Positions 1 through 8,320 of a stretch of DNA of 35,175 bases are shown in pieces. The notes below the pieces were generated by a model. The model worked only from the letters and a program-made list of their open reading frames with translations. It had not been told where the DNA came from and did no database searches. The position numbers were made by a program, and so were the translations under genes. Position 1 is the stretch's first letter. Every line of letters starts with the position of its first letter. This DNA comes from a virus. The stretch lies in the IMG/VR virus record IMGVR_UViG_3300032516_000090, positions 1 to 35,175 of that record; one strand, written 5' to 3'.

Positions 1-127
1 CACTCTTCTTATTGCCGATATGGCAGTATGTAACCCTGTATTCGTTCCCATATCTTTTAACGGTGAAGACTTCTCCACAGACATGGCAGGATCTGACGTT
101 CTCTGGGTGCCTACTGCGATAACTTCA
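1..127. repeat. terminal direct repeat, left copy
   Basis: The first 127 bases are identical to the last 127 bases of the window (35049-35175). The repeat lies inside the capsid gene and keeps its reading frame when the ends are overlapped. An exact overlap of this odd length is typical of a circular contig produced by a k-mer assembler with k=127, so it more likely marks a circular or circularly permuted genome than a biological terminal repeat. The unique length is then 35,048 bp. Confidence 0.95.
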
Positions 128-220
128 GCGCAAAAAGGCGGTTTCTGGTTTGCACAGGCAGGGATTAACTATGGACCTAAAGAGTACCATGGAACTATAA
201 CCGGACTGGCGACAGCGTAA
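2..220 (+). CDS. major capsid protein, C-terminal part (gene split by window ends)
   Basis: This is the last 72 codons of the gene that starts at 34249. The frame opens at base 2, runs through the terminal repeat and stops at 218-220. The first internal ATG is at 20, but that is not a real start. Joined across the circle junction, the gene is 1,020 nt (339 aa). The C-terminal segment is a conserved-looking beta-rich capsid end (PVFVPISFNGEDF, then DVLWVPTAITS). It is followed 12 bases later by the beta-helix virion gene. Confidence 0.9.
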   Translation, partial: TLLIADMAVCNPVFVPISFNGEDFSTDMAGSDVLWVPTAITSAQKGGFWFAQAGINYGPKEYHGTITGLATA

Positions 221-232
221 GGGGTGGTATAG

Positions 233-1441
233 ATGAGAAATTACAACTTTGAAAAATTCAATGGCATACAACCGGCAACACGTGAAGCGTTAAACTGGTT
301 GTATGAAAACAGCGGACTTCCACTAATTAGGGGTAAATGGTTTTTTGTTGATCCTTATACAGGAAGCGCGACAGGCGGAGGAGATGCAGATTCTCCGGTA
401 AACAATATCACACTTGCTTATGATTTATGTACATCCGGAAAAGGTGACGGAATTGTTGTGTTGTCTGGTGGTACTACTTCAGCGGACACTACATCATATC
501 TATCACAGCAGATTACATGGTCAAAGCATGGTATAACCGTTGTAGGTGTTGCAGCTCCAGTGGCAATGGCTCAGCGTGCAAGAATCGCAAACAAGACTAT
601 AACAAGCGGTTCGATAACAACAATCAGCTTTACAAATTCAGGTACAGCGGATTATATTTCAGATTCTGCAGGCGGTTTTTTAACTGCCGGTTTTGCAGCC
701 GGTCAGAAAATTTATGTAAATACAACCTCAAATACAAACGATGGTGTCTTTACTATCCTTACAGCAACAGCGACAAGATTGACACTCTCAACCGGTGACT
801 CTCTTACAACTGAAAACGCGGCAACAGCGGGCGCAACTGTAATTGTTTCTTACAATACAATGCTTCTTAATGTTTCCGGTTCAAATAACAGTTTTTATAA
901 TCTCCATTTTTATAACGGCGGGACTTATGCCGGAGAAACTGGCGGAATAACCGTTTCAGGAGATAGAAACTTTTTCGGGAATGTACATGTTATAGGTGGT
1001 GCAGGCGCGGCAACTTCAGCGGCGAACAACTCAATAACTCTTACAGGTTCAGAGAATACATTTTCAGGTTGTACAATCGGCGGTAATAGCTTTGCACAAG
1101 GTGACAATGCAGCGGCAGAGCTTATTCTTTCCGGTACAGTCAAGCGTAACAAGTTTATTGACTGTGAATTTGTGGCTATGGTTTCAGCGGGAACAGCACA
1201 CGGCGCGATAAAAAGCGTCTCTACTACAGGCGGCGCGGGAACTGTATTCAAGAATTGCCTTTTCAACTATTCACTTTCAAGCACTACACCGGCGGCGGCT
1301 CACATTCTGTCAGGTGCAAATGATGAGATTATTCTTTTCAACTGTGCGGCGGCTCAGGTTACTGCATGGGGAACAAGTGTTTATGCGAATATGATCGCGC
1401 CTACAGCAGCAGCAGGCGGTGGATTGATGACTACAGCGTAA
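233..1441 (+). CDS. beta-helix virion protein (head decoration or fibre candidate)
   Basis: 402 aa, immediately after the capsid gene, with a GGGGTGG Shine-Dalgarno. The first 60 residues form a globular N-terminus. The rest is rich in Gly, Ser, Thr, Ala and Asn, with short periodic strands such as NSFYNLHFYNGG, NFFGNVHVIGG, NTFSGCTIGG and NKFIDCEFVAM. That N-x-F-x-[GN]-x-x-[FI] spacing is typical of right-handed parallel beta-helix rungs. There is no signal peptide. The position between capsid and connector genes suggests a virion surface protein, perhaps attached to the head, rather than a tail spike; this is inference from context. No catalytic residues of a lyase are evident. Confidence 0.65.
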   Translation: MRNYNFEKFNGIQPATREALNWLYENSGLPLIRGKWFFVDPYTGSATGGGDADSPVNNITLAYDLCTSGKGDGIVVLSGGTTSADTTSYLSQQITWSKHGITVVGVAAPVAMAQRARIANKTITSGSITTISFTNSGTADYISDSAGGFLTAGFAAGQKIYVNTTSNTNDGVFTILTATATRLTLSTGDSLTTENAATAGATVIVSYNTMLLNVSGSNNSFYNLHFYNGGTYAGETGGITVSGDRNFFGNVHVIGGAGAATSAANNSITLTGSENTFSGCTIGGNSFAQGDNAAAELILSGTVKRNKFIDCEFVAMVSAGTAHGAIKSVSTTGGAGTVFKNCLFNYSLSSTTPAAAHILSGANDEIILFNCAAAQVTAWGTSVYANMIAPTAAAGGGLMTTA

Positions 1442-1454
1442 GATTAAAATTTAG

Positions 1455-1480
1455 AAGTGGGGTTTAAAAGCCCCACTTTA
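1455..1480 (+). terminator. hairpin after the beta-helix gene
   Basis: AAGTGGGG (1455-1462) pairs with CCCCACTT (1471-1478) around an 8-nt loop. It is followed only by TATAAAA, so the U tract is poor. It probably gives partial termination or 3' end protection after the highly expressed capsid genes. Confidence 0.6.
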
Positions 1481-1497
1481 TAAAATGGGTGAAATAT

Positions 1498-2568
1498 ATG
1501 AGTGAAGCAAGAACAACCGAAATTTTAGAAAGTTCTTTAATCGGCAATAAGATGAGAGTTTCATCAATGCCGTATTTATATGATATAGCTGAAGGGAATA
1601 TTGCAGGGCATGTGCCTTTTGCTAGAATAGGATATGCCCCGTCAATGTCTGCAAATGCAAACACTGATGTATGGAGTTATTCAGCGACTCAGCCAACTTA
1701 TCTATTCCCGACAGCGGCTATGGGTATGGAAGTTACAAGCTCCGATAATACGGCTGATATAGGTACATCTATAAAGGACGGTACATCTACAGGCGGATCT
1801 TTAACAACTCTTATTGATACCACAAAAGACTTCACAGCGGCTACAGCAGTAGCGGTTGGCGATTGCGTTATTCTTGACAAAGCAGGCGCAAGCCCTGAAT
1901 ACGGATATGTAACTACAGTTGCAGCTACTACATTAACCATTGCAGGCGGTTTCAGTCAAGGCGGTTCTGGAGCTTTACGGGGTTACAATGTAATTGATAC
2001 AAGTGCAAAGGCTGGGGCGCAAGCGGTAGAAATAAATTTTCTTGACGCTGCATATGCAGAACAAAGAGAGATTGTAATTCTTAATGGTACGGGAGTTGTA
2101 CCGACTGTTAAACTAACTATGTTCAGAATAAATTCATTTAGAGTAATTACAGTGGGAGCTAATAAAATTCCTACTGGTAATTTATTTTTAAGGCATATTG
2201 ATAATACTCCGGTTTATTCATATATCACTGCGGGATTTAATCGGGCAAGAAATGCAATGTATACAGTCCCAGCGGGAAAGACGTTATATGTTACAGATTT
2301 TAACGGTGGTTATGCGACTACTGGAAACGCCAACAAAGAATATGCGAGAATTACCACACGGGCAAATGTAGACCCGACAACAAAGTTTCAGACAGACGGG
2401 ATGTTTTACCCGTTTACTGATATTTTATGTCAGAATACAACTATCAATACAGTTTTAACAATACCAACTCAACTATCAGAAAAAACAGATATAAAATTAT
2501 CTGTGGTTGCGTCGGCTACTGGGGTTGTAACAACCACCATGCGCGGATGGATTGAGGACGCTGATTAA
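1498..2568 (+). CDS. phage structural protein, unknown role (head region)
   Basis: 356 aa. The ATG at 1498 has GGGT seven bases upstream; an in-frame GTG at 1489 is the alternative. The protein is rich in Thr, Ala and Gly and mostly beta. It has a middle insert (about residues 95-160) reading like a repeat or Ig-like domain (DCVILDKAG, YGYVTTVAATTLTI). The second half (EINFLDAAYAEQREIVILNG, FRVITVGANK) looks like a jelly-roll or capsid-associated fold. It lies between the beta-helix protein and the first connector and overlaps neither. A minor capsid or decoration protein is plausible; I do not recognise the family firmly. Confidence 0.6.
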   Translation: MSEARTTEILESSLIGNKMRVSSMPYLYDIAEGNIAGHVPFARIGYAPSMSANANTDVWSYSATQPTYLFPTAAMGMEVTSSDNTADIGTSIKDGTSTGGSLTTLIDTTKDFTAATAVAVGDCVILDKAGASPEYGYVTTVAATTLTIAGGFSQGGSGALRGYNVIDTSAKAGAQAVEINFLDAAYAEQREIVILNGTGVVPTVKLTMFRINSFRVITVGANKIPTGNLFLRHIDNTPVYSYITAGFNRARNAMYTVPAGKTLYVTDFNGGYATTGNANKEYARITTRANVDPTTKFQTDGMFYPFTDILCQNTTINTVLTIPTQLSEKTDIKLSVVASATGVVTTTMRGWIEDAD

Positions 2569-3144
2569 ATGATACTGAATTTAATTTCACTTGCTAATAT
2601 AAAAACTCAGCTGGGCATAGCGTCAGGGACAACAACCTATGACGCGGCTATAACTGCATTGATACCAATAGTAAGTTCAGACATAAGAAGGATTTTAAAC
2701 AGCAGTTTTGACGATTATGTTTCAGCTTCTTTTGTTTCGGGTTCGACTACTATTGCAATCAGCACTAAGAAGTTTTATACAGAGGTATTGACTAAGCCGC
2801 CTTATGAACTCGGTCAAGTAGTCTATCATCCATATATACCGGTTGATACTTATTTATCATCATATAACCCTTTAACTGGATATTACACGCTTTCAGCGAC
2901 AACAACGGGAGACGGGGACTATATAAACCCGACTATTAAACTGTCAATGTTTCCCACTATATCTAAGATGATATGGTATAAATACAGTAAGCAGAATTAT
3001 ACGGATTCAATCGCAAGGGGTATATCGTCAGAGTCATACGGTCCGGTTTCAATTACTTATTCTGATAAAGAAATAAACCGTCAGTTTGACTATCCACAAG
3101 TTTTAATAGATGATTTAGGCACTCCCTTTTGTAGGGTAGGTTAA
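2569..3144 (+). CDS. head-tail connector (adaptor) protein
   Basis: 191 aa, starting one base after the preceding stop. The N-terminus (SLANIKTQLGI, then DAAITALIPIVSSDIRRIL) has the alpha-helical signature of gp6/gp15-type head-tail adaptors, which form a ring under the portal. Adaptors of this class usually have 100-110 residues. The extra middle part (about residues 55-130, beta-rich) is an insertion. Its place upstream of a head-closure-like and a gp10-like gene supports the call. Confidence 0.7.
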   Translation: MILNLISLANIKTQLGIASGTTTYDAAITALIPIVSSDIRRILNSSFDDYVSASFVSGSTTIAISTKKFYTEVLTKPPYELGQVVYHPYIPVDTYLSSYNPLTGYYTLSATTTGDGDYINPTIKLSMFPTISKMIWYKYSKQNYTDSIARGISSESYGPVSITYSDKEINRQFDYPQVLIDDLGTPFCRVG

Positions 3145-3169
3145 ATAATATGAGTGTAGAGGCTGGAAA

Positions 3170-3409
3170 ATGAAATGGAACAAATGCAAACTTTTGATAT
3201 TATCATGTTACTTTGTCGCATTCAGTTGTTTTTGTTCGGCTGCATTTTTACCTCAGGGTCTCAAATTATTAAGGGACAATTCAAAATTTCAGAAAGTCTC
3301 AGCAGACACAAAGGTAAATGTCGAGAGCGCAATTGCACAGACAGACAAAAAGAAAAAGAAGAAGCCACAGCCAAAAATATCAGGCGATAAGATAGCGGTA
3401 AATGAATGA
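3170..3409 (+). CDS. small secreted or membrane-anchored Lys-rich protein
   Basis: 79 aa with a GAGG Shine-Dalgarno seven bases before the ATG. Residues 1-26 look like a signal peptide or membrane anchor (CKLLILSCYFVAFSCFCSAA) with four cysteines. The tail is polar with a KKKKKK run. The last codons overlap the ATG of the next gene (ATGA at 3406-3409), so it is translationally coupled within the connector operon. An overlapping +2 frame from 3175 has no comparable start site. A secreted protein is out of place among head-tail connectors; function unknown. Confidence 0.6.
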   Translation: MKWNKCKLLILSCYFVAFSCFCSAAFLPQGLKLLRDNSKFQKVSADTKVNVESAIAQTDKKKKKKPQPKISGDKIAVNE

Positions 3410-3750
3410 TTGCTGAATTACTAAATAATCAAAAGTCATACGACATTTTGTTTTATAAAGAAACAAGAACGATTACAAATGGTATTCTTGGTGATCCGTC
3501 TTATACACTTTATAAAACAATAAAAGGTATTTATTGGAAGGCTTCAGGAAATAAAAATAATGTTTCTGAAAAGTTTAAAGAACAGGTTTCAGCGGTAGTT
3601 ATAGTCGATCCTTTATCAATATCAGAATCAGAGATTGAAACTGATATGAAAATAACTGTAACTGGTTTCGGAGATTATCGGCTTGTTTATGCTGATGACA
3701 TCGGCGGTCAGGGAAAAGTTTTACAATTGAATTTGAAGGAATGGCAATGA
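3406..3750 (+). CDS. head closure / head-tail joining protein
   Basis: 114 aa, beta-rich, size and position of SPP1 gp16-like head-closure proteins that plug the connector after packaging. Features: YDILFYKETRT near the N-terminus, and the C-terminal YRLVYADDIGGQGKVLQLNL, consistent with the small barrel of this family. It starts in an ATGA overlap with the upstream gene and ends in an ATGA overlap with the downstream gene. Confidence 0.65.
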   Translation: MIAELLNNQKSYDILFYKETRTITNGILGDPSYTLYKTIKGIYWKASGNKNNVSEKFKEQVSAVVIVDPLSISESEIETDMKITVTGFGDYRLVYADDIGGQGKVLQLNLKEWQ

Positions 3751-4178
3751 TAGAAATTACTAGAAATCCGGACGTTTTAAAAGTCATCATTGAAGGTGTA
3801 GAAAAAGGCTTGGCGACTATATGTTCAAATGTTAGAGGGCAAGCGGTTTCACTCGCTCCGGTTGATACTAATTTGCTTAAGAACTCAATCACATGGAAGA
3901 CTTCAAAGTCCGGCGGTGGTGGTGACTGGTCGGGATTGCCTGAGCCAAAGGTTATGGAGGGATATGTAGGAACTCCGGTTGAATATGCAGTTTATCAGGA
4001 GTTCGGGACACGCAAAATGAGACCACAGCCATATCTAAGACCGGCAATAGCAATTAAAGCACTTGGAAGAAGAGGCGCGGATGTTATGATTGAAAGACAA
4101 AATGAAGTAGCTAAAGGGAAATTAACACCGGGCAACATTTCAAGTCGTGAAACTTTCGGAGTGGGGAATTTAAAATAA
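3747..4178 (+). CDS. HK97 gp10-like tail/neck protein
   Basis: 143 aa from the ATG at 3747, which overlaps the upstream TGA and has AAGGAA seven bases upstream; the ATG at 3741 sits directly on that Shine-Dalgarno. Family hallmarks are clear: SLAPVDTNLLKNSI in the N-terminal half, then VGTPVEYAVYQEFGTRKMRP and QPYLRPAI, the typical gp10 signature before the C-terminal helix. These proteins sit at the head-tail interface. The stop overlaps the next ATG (TAATG). Confidence 0.85.
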   Translation: MIEITRNPDVLKVIIEGVEKGLATICSNVRGQAVSLAPVDTNLLKNSITWKTSKSGGGGDWSGLPEPKVMEGYVGTPVEYAVYQEFGTRKMRPQPYLRPAIAIKALGRRGADVMIERQNEVAKGKLTPGNISSRETFGVGNLK

Positions 4179-4555
4179 TGTTCGGAGCAACTGAAATATA
4201 CACCGCTTTAAATGTGGTAGGAATAACAAATTTACTCGATACATACGGGGCCGGTAAAGCTCTATTTAATGATTCTTTAATACCTGATAATTTCACAGGT
4301 AAGAAGTCTATTAACTTTTATTTAATATCTCCAATAATCGGAGCGAGTGAATTAGAAGAGTATGAATATTCAGTAAATTGTAGAGCAGCGACTTTTGACA
4401 AATCTTTAACAATGGCTTATACCGTGCATTCGGCACTCAATAGAGTGCATGGAATAGATAGTTTTAAATTAAGCTCGGTATTACAAACGATACCGCCACA
4501 AGATTCAACGGATGTTTATAATACTCCGATTTCAATAAAATTAAAAATGAGGTAA
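4178..4555 (+). CDS. tail completion / tail terminator protein
   Basis: 125 aa with an alternating alpha/beta pattern (TEIYTALN, FYLISPI, YEYSVNCRAATFDKSLTMAYTV, SVLQTIPPQDSTDVYNTPI). Size, place after the gp10-like gene and immediately before the tail tube gene match the gp17/gpU-like tail terminator that caps the tube. The call rests on synteny and fold-like pattern rather than a strong motif. Confidence 0.65.
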   Translation: MFGATEIYTALNVVGITNLLDTYGAGKALFNDSLIPDNFTGKKSINFYLISPIIGASELEEYEYSVNCRAATFDKSLTMAYTVHSALNRVHGIDSFKLSSVLQTIPPQDSTDVYNTPISIKLKMR

Positions 4556-4559
4556 GACA

Positions 4560-5441
4560 ATGCCATCACAGACCACCATAACAAGTTACGTTTATTTTCC
4601 GGACGGGGCGAAAGTATCCGTTAAAGAATCGGGTGCAGTTTCATACACCGATCTCGGAGCCATAGAAAACGCAGTAACAGCGACACTCAATTATGATGAA
4701 TCACAGATTGAGACAGCAAACGCAGGGAAACTTGCAAAGCGAATTAAGAACATGACTATTGCAGGAGCTTTTAATTTAATCAATTTAGACCCTGCAAATA
4801 TTGTCAGATTGGGTGGTGGTCTTTTCACCAGTTCAACTACAGCGGCAAGCGCAAATACTACCGCGCCGGTTCAGGTTATAGCGGCTAACTGGAATGACAA
4901 TATTAAGTATGAGCTTATAATGCTTGAAAGCTCTTCTGACAGCACAAAACTTAAATTGAGCGCAAAGCCGACATTGACAAGCGTTACTCTTGATGCTGGT
5001 GGTTCTCCTGAAGTTTTGGCAGAAATCGGAGCAGGAGCAGGCGGTGATTATATGGTTGTTGCCGATGCCAATAGCTATTCTGGTTGGTCAATTATTTTCA
5101 ACTCCACCGGCATGACTACAGGTACACCAAAAGCAAAAGCAATAAGCATTGACTATGGTTCAAATACTCCGGTTGCAAAAACTACTATTCACTGCGGTTC
5201 TTCAGGTGCCACACTTGCAGCCTATGCAATGAAAATAACTCACACTGACAGTGCAAGCAAAGTCAGAGAGCTCGAACTTTATTCAGTAGATGCAAATAGT
5301 GGCGGGTTCGCTTTTAACTTTAAAGGTGCAAATGAAGACGGTGTGGAATCTCTACCTCTTACATTTACGGCTAAACTCGATAGTACATTAACCGATGGAA
5401 GACAGCTTTTCGCATTTAGTGTTGACAACGGAGCACAATAA
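4560..5441 (+). CDS. major tail (tube) protein
   Basis: 293 aa, with a GAGG-type site just upstream. A beta-rich, Ala/Ser/Thr-rich tube protein: the N-terminal half includes NAVTATLNYDESQIET and NMTIAGAFNLINLDPANIVRL, typical of tube subunits of siphophages. It is followed by a strong 12-bp hairpin and then the tail assembly chaperone pair, the standard order tube - chaperone - tape measure. The C-terminal ~100 residues (from about 190) could be an extra surface domain. Confidence 0.8.
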   Translation: MPSQTTITSYVYFPDGAKVSVKESGAVSYTDLGAIENAVTATLNYDESQIETANAGKLAKRIKNMTIAGAFNLINLDPANIVRLGGGLFTSSTTAASANTTAPVQVIAANWNDNIKYELIMLESSSDSTKLKLSAKPTLTSVTLDAGGSPEVLAEIGAGAGGDYMVVADANSYSGWSIIFNSTGMTTGTPKAKAISIDYGSNTPVAKTTIHCGSSGATLAAYAMKITHTDSASKVRELELYSVDANSGGFAFNFKGANEDGVESLPLTFTAKLDSTLTDGRQLFAFSVDNGAQ

Positions 5442-5451
5442 ATAATATAAA

Positions 5452-5481
5452 TATTGTAGCCTGTTAATTCAGGCTACAATA
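5452..5481 (+). terminator. strong 12-bp hairpin after the tail tube gene
   Basis: TATTGTAGCCTG (5452-5463) and CAGGCTACAATA (5470-5481) are perfect complements around the 6-nt loop TTAATT. No U tract follows (AAATAG), so it may act as an mRNA stabiliser or partial terminator that lets tube mRNA exceed that of chaperone and tape measure, as needed for stoichiometry. Termination itself is unproven. Confidence 0.6.
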
Positions 5482-5505
5482 AAATAGAACTCAACGGAGA
5501 TTATA

Positions 5506-5970
5506 ATGTCAAAAAAGATTGAATATGAATTGAATTGCAGAATCAAGGGCAAGAAGTTAATCAAGAAAATTGAAATTGATTTCATTCCGAATCAGCGTCA
5601 CGAAGACTTTGCAAAAATACAATCTGAAATTATAGACGTTCAGAGAAAGTGGAACCACATAAAAGCACTACAGGAAGAAGTAAGTCTTTTACTCAACGAT
5701 AAAGAAAACAATACAATAGAAAACATAAAAATATTTAAAGACAAGATTGAAAAAGTATCTGAAGAAATTAAACAAATTTCAGGCACTCGAATACTTGAAA
5801 GAAGATTTAAGCTCGTTAAAAATATACTTATTGATAATGGATATGGTGATGAAGCTGATTTAATGAGCTGGGATTTTTGGAATAATTCAGTTGAGCCTGC
5901 GACTATAAATGAGTTTCTGGAAATTGCAGTTTATAAAGACATAGATACTAAAAAAAAAGTGGTTCATTAA
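5506..5970 (+). CDS. tail assembly chaperone, short form (gpG-like)
   Basis: 154 aa with a GGAG Shine-Dalgarno. Largely helical with a coiled-coil middle (residues about 45-95, ALQEEVSLLLNDKE, KDKIEKVSEEIKQISG). It lies between tube and tape-measure genes, where siphophages encode the chaperone that coats the tape measure. The frame ends shortly after a run of nine A bases (5950-5958), with the last codons KKKVVH, the classical arrangement for a G/GT -1 frameshift. Confidence 0.8.
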   Translation: MSKKIEYELNCRIKGKKLIKKIEIDFIPNQRHEDFAKIQSEIIDVQRKWNHIKALQEEVSLLLNDKENNTIENIKIFKDKIEKVSEEIKQISGTRILERRFKLVKNILIDNGYGDEADLMSWDFWNNSVEPATINEFLEIAVYKDIDTKKKVVH

Positions 5971-6161
5971 AGATTAAAGAATTTCATGTTGATCGGTTAA
6001 TTGCTGCACTCAACAAATATTACAGACCGATAACAAGTGAAGAATACTGGTTGAAAATGGATATACCCGCCACGAACAACGCCGTTGCGGTTGCAGGGTT
6101 TCCAAAGGAAGTAGAAGACTGGATATGGGAATTAGAGCGAAAACCTTTTTCAATATTTTAA
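5506..6161 (+). CDS. tail assembly chaperone, -1 frameshift product (gpGT-like)
   Basis: A -1 slip on A-AAA-AAA (5952-5958) joins the 151-residue body to a 67-residue extension read in the -1 frame to the TAA at 6159-6161, giving about 218 aa. The extension has no ATG or Shine-Dalgarno of its own near its start, yet reads as good protein: KEFHVDRLIAALNKYYRP, EEYWLKMDIP and VEDWIWELERKPF. The tape-measure ATG follows 11 bases later. The +1 alternative stops after five codons. This explains an otherwise empty 200-bp stretch. Confidence 0.85.
5952..5958 (+). promoter_or_regulatory. -1 ribosomal slippery heptamer A-AAA-AAA
   Basis: In the zero frame the codons are ACT AAA AAA AAA GTG, so the last two lysine codons form a perfect X-XXY-YYZ heptamer followed by G. 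It lies four codons before the zero-frame stop. No strong stem-loop was identified immediately 3'. Confidence 0.8.
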
Positions 6162-6172
6162 GGATGTGATAA

Positions 6173-8320
6173 ATGGCAAGTTATGAAATAGGTCAGTTAG
6201 TATGGAAAATATCAGGTGATACATCCGGAATAGATCAGTCACTTAAAAAAACTGAATCGAGTTTTTCCAAAATAGTAAACACTGCCAAAGGTTTTTTGGG
6301 CATAGGACTTGCAGCCGGTTTTCTATCAATTGCTAAGTCCGCATTAAAGGGCGCGTCTGACCTTGAACAGCAGAACGTTGCATTTACCGTATTACTTGGA
6401 TCTGCCTCAAAAGCAAAAGCCCTTATGGGTGAACTCCGTGACCTTGCTACATTTACACCATTCTCACAGTCAGATTTAATACAGAATGCTAAACTGCTTT
6501 TAAACTTTGGTGTTGCCGGAAAAGATGTAACCGACACACTTTCAAGACTCGGAGATGTTGCGAGTGGAGATGCTAACAAGCTAAGTTCTTTAACCCTTGC
6601 ATTCGCTCAGGCTTCATCCGCTGGAAAGCTCACAGGTCAAGACTTATTACAAATGATAAACGCCGGTTTCAACCCTCTTCAGGAAATATCAGCAAAGACC
6701 GGAAAGTCGATGGCTCAACTCCGCAAAGACATGGAAAACGGTCAAATAGGAATAGATCAGGTAAAAGGGGCTTTTATAACTGCCACTTCAGAGGGCGGGC
6801 GTTTCTATCAAATGAATCAAAAGCAATCTCAAACCCTTGCCGGTCAATGGTCAACCCTTGGCGATAATGTAGAGGTATTTTTAACTAAACTCGGACAAAT
6901 AGAATCAAAGCCGATAAAGGAACTTGTCGGAAATTTAAACGAATTATTGACACTAATAAACAAGGGATCTTTTGACTTTGGGCTATTAGGAGATGCAATA
7001 GAATTATCTTTTAAGCCGTTAAATTTACTCGTTTCCGCATTGACCGAAATAGGTAAATCGCTCGAAGTCGGTTCAACTGAAACTGAAAGATATACTTCAG
7101 AATTAAAAAGACTTGAAGAAGAAGAGCAAAGATATATTAAATTAAAAGTTCCTGCGGATTCTAATGATATTAAAAATTTACGTGAAAAAATATCACTCAC
7201 AAAAGATTTAATAAGGAATAGTCTAGTACCCACTGCTGAAAATGAACTTGAATCTTGGAAACAGAGAGGGATTATATCTGCTGATGTTCAAAAGGCAGAG
7301 ATAAAAGGCACAAAAGAATTATCAGCAGAACAGAAAAAATGGGCTCAAGAAAGAAGGTCTTTACAGCAATCAACATCTGATTTTGTTAAACAAAATACTC
7401 TTTCTGAAACTGAACTAATAAAAGCAGAATTTGAAGAACGGCAAGCGGCTTATAAAAAATATAGTCTCACAACTCAAAAAGACATAGCGGCACTTTCTGA
7501 TTATGCTATTATCACAAATCAGAGAATAAAAGATTCCGAACAGCAACAATATTTAGAAAGAATTGCAAACTTTAATTCATACGCGCAGGCAGTTGGAAGT
7601 CAGATAACGGGTTTACTCTCTGCATTTCAGGGTCTATTCGCGGCACGTGCAAAAGCTGATATTGACGCACTCGATGCACAGATGGAAGCTGAACTTGAAG
7701 CCGCCGGAGTCGCTGAAGAAACTCAGGTTGAACAGGCACAGAAAGAATATGACGCGGCAGTCGCCTCGGCGAACGCTCTGGCAATAGTTGAAAAGAAACG
7801 CGCACTTGACAAAGCCACTATTGAAGAAAAATACGCAAAGAAAAAAAGACAGATGGAATATGAATCTGCCCACACTCAATGGGAATTTCAAAGAGCACTT
7901 GCAGTTATTCAAGGATCAATGGCTATACTTAACGCATACGCCGCAGGGGCTAAGTTCGGTCCTATTGTAGCCGGTATTTTTGCGGGGGTAGCTGCGGTGG
8001 TTACAGGCGTTCAGGTTGCCGCTATACAAGCCGGAGAGCCACAGCCCCCTAAATTTGCAGGCGGTGGAATTATACCCGGCTCTATGCAAGGGACAACTAT
8101 CATAGCCGGAGAGAACAACAGAACTGAACTTGTTTCAAATCCTGACCAGATGGCTAATATATTAAATGCAATCGGGAACGGTGCTGGAGTTATTCGTGGA
8201 GATAAAGAAAATCAAAGCGTAATAAATATATATCTTGACGGGGATATGATTTATTCTAATCTCTACAGGGACAGCAAAAACGGACGTGTCCAGATTGATG
8301 AGCGGGCGATAGTGCGATGA
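6173..8320 (+). CDS. tape measure protein
   Basis: 715 aa, the longest gene. The N-terminus (IGQLVWKISGDTSGIDQSLK) and residues about 70-240 (TFTPFSQSDLIQNAKLLLNFG, then GQDLLQMINAGFNPLQEISA) match the tape-measure domain of siphophages. The central part is coiled coil (about 300-560). Residues about 575-635 are Ala/Gly-rich and hydrophobic, followed by PKFAGGGIIPG, typical of the C-terminal end. With roughly 0.15 nm per residue a tail near 100 nm would be expected. The stop overlaps an ATG at 8317. Confidence 0.93.
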   Translation: MASYEIGQLVWKISGDTSGIDQSLKKTESSFSKIVNTAKGFLGIGLAAGFLSIAKSALKGASDLEQQNVAFTVLLGSASKAKALMGELRDLATFTPFSQSDLIQNAKLLLNFGVAGKDVTDTLSRLGDVASGDANKLSSLTLAFAQASSAGKLTGQDLLQMINAGFNPLQEISAKTGKSMAQLRKDMENGQIGIDQVKGAFITATSEGGRFYQMNQKQSQTLAGQWSTLGDNVEVFLTKLGQIESKPIKELVGNLNELLTLINKGSFDFGLLGDAIELSFKPLNLLVSALTEIGKSLEVGSTETERYTSELKRLEEEEQRYIKLKVPADSNDIKNLREKISLTKDLIRNSLVPTAENELESWKQRGIISADVQKAEIKGTKELSAEQKKWAQERRSLQQSTSDFVKQNTLSETELIKAEFEERQAAYKKYSLTTQKDIAALSDYAIITNQRIKDSEQQQYLERIANFNSYAQAVGSQITGLLSAFQGLFAARAKADIDALDAQMEAELEAAGVAEETQVEQAQKEYDAAVASANALAIVEKKRALDKATIEEKYAKKKRQMEYESAHTQWEFQRALAVIQGSMAILNAYAAGAKFGPIVAGIFAGVAAVVTGVQVAAIQAGEPQPPKFAGGGIIPGSMQGTTIIAGENNRTELVSNPDQMANILNAIGNGAGVIRGDKENQSVINIYLDGDMIYSNLYRDSKNGRVQIDERAIVR

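Noticed and set aside
925-1266. Minus-strand frame opposite the beta-helix gene
   Set aside because: Shadow frame without ribosome site, on the wrong strand for the late block.
3175-3390. Alternative 71-aa frame overlapping the secreted protein gene
   Set aside because: The frame from 3170 has the ribosome site, a signal-peptide-like start and the ATGA coupling to the next gene.
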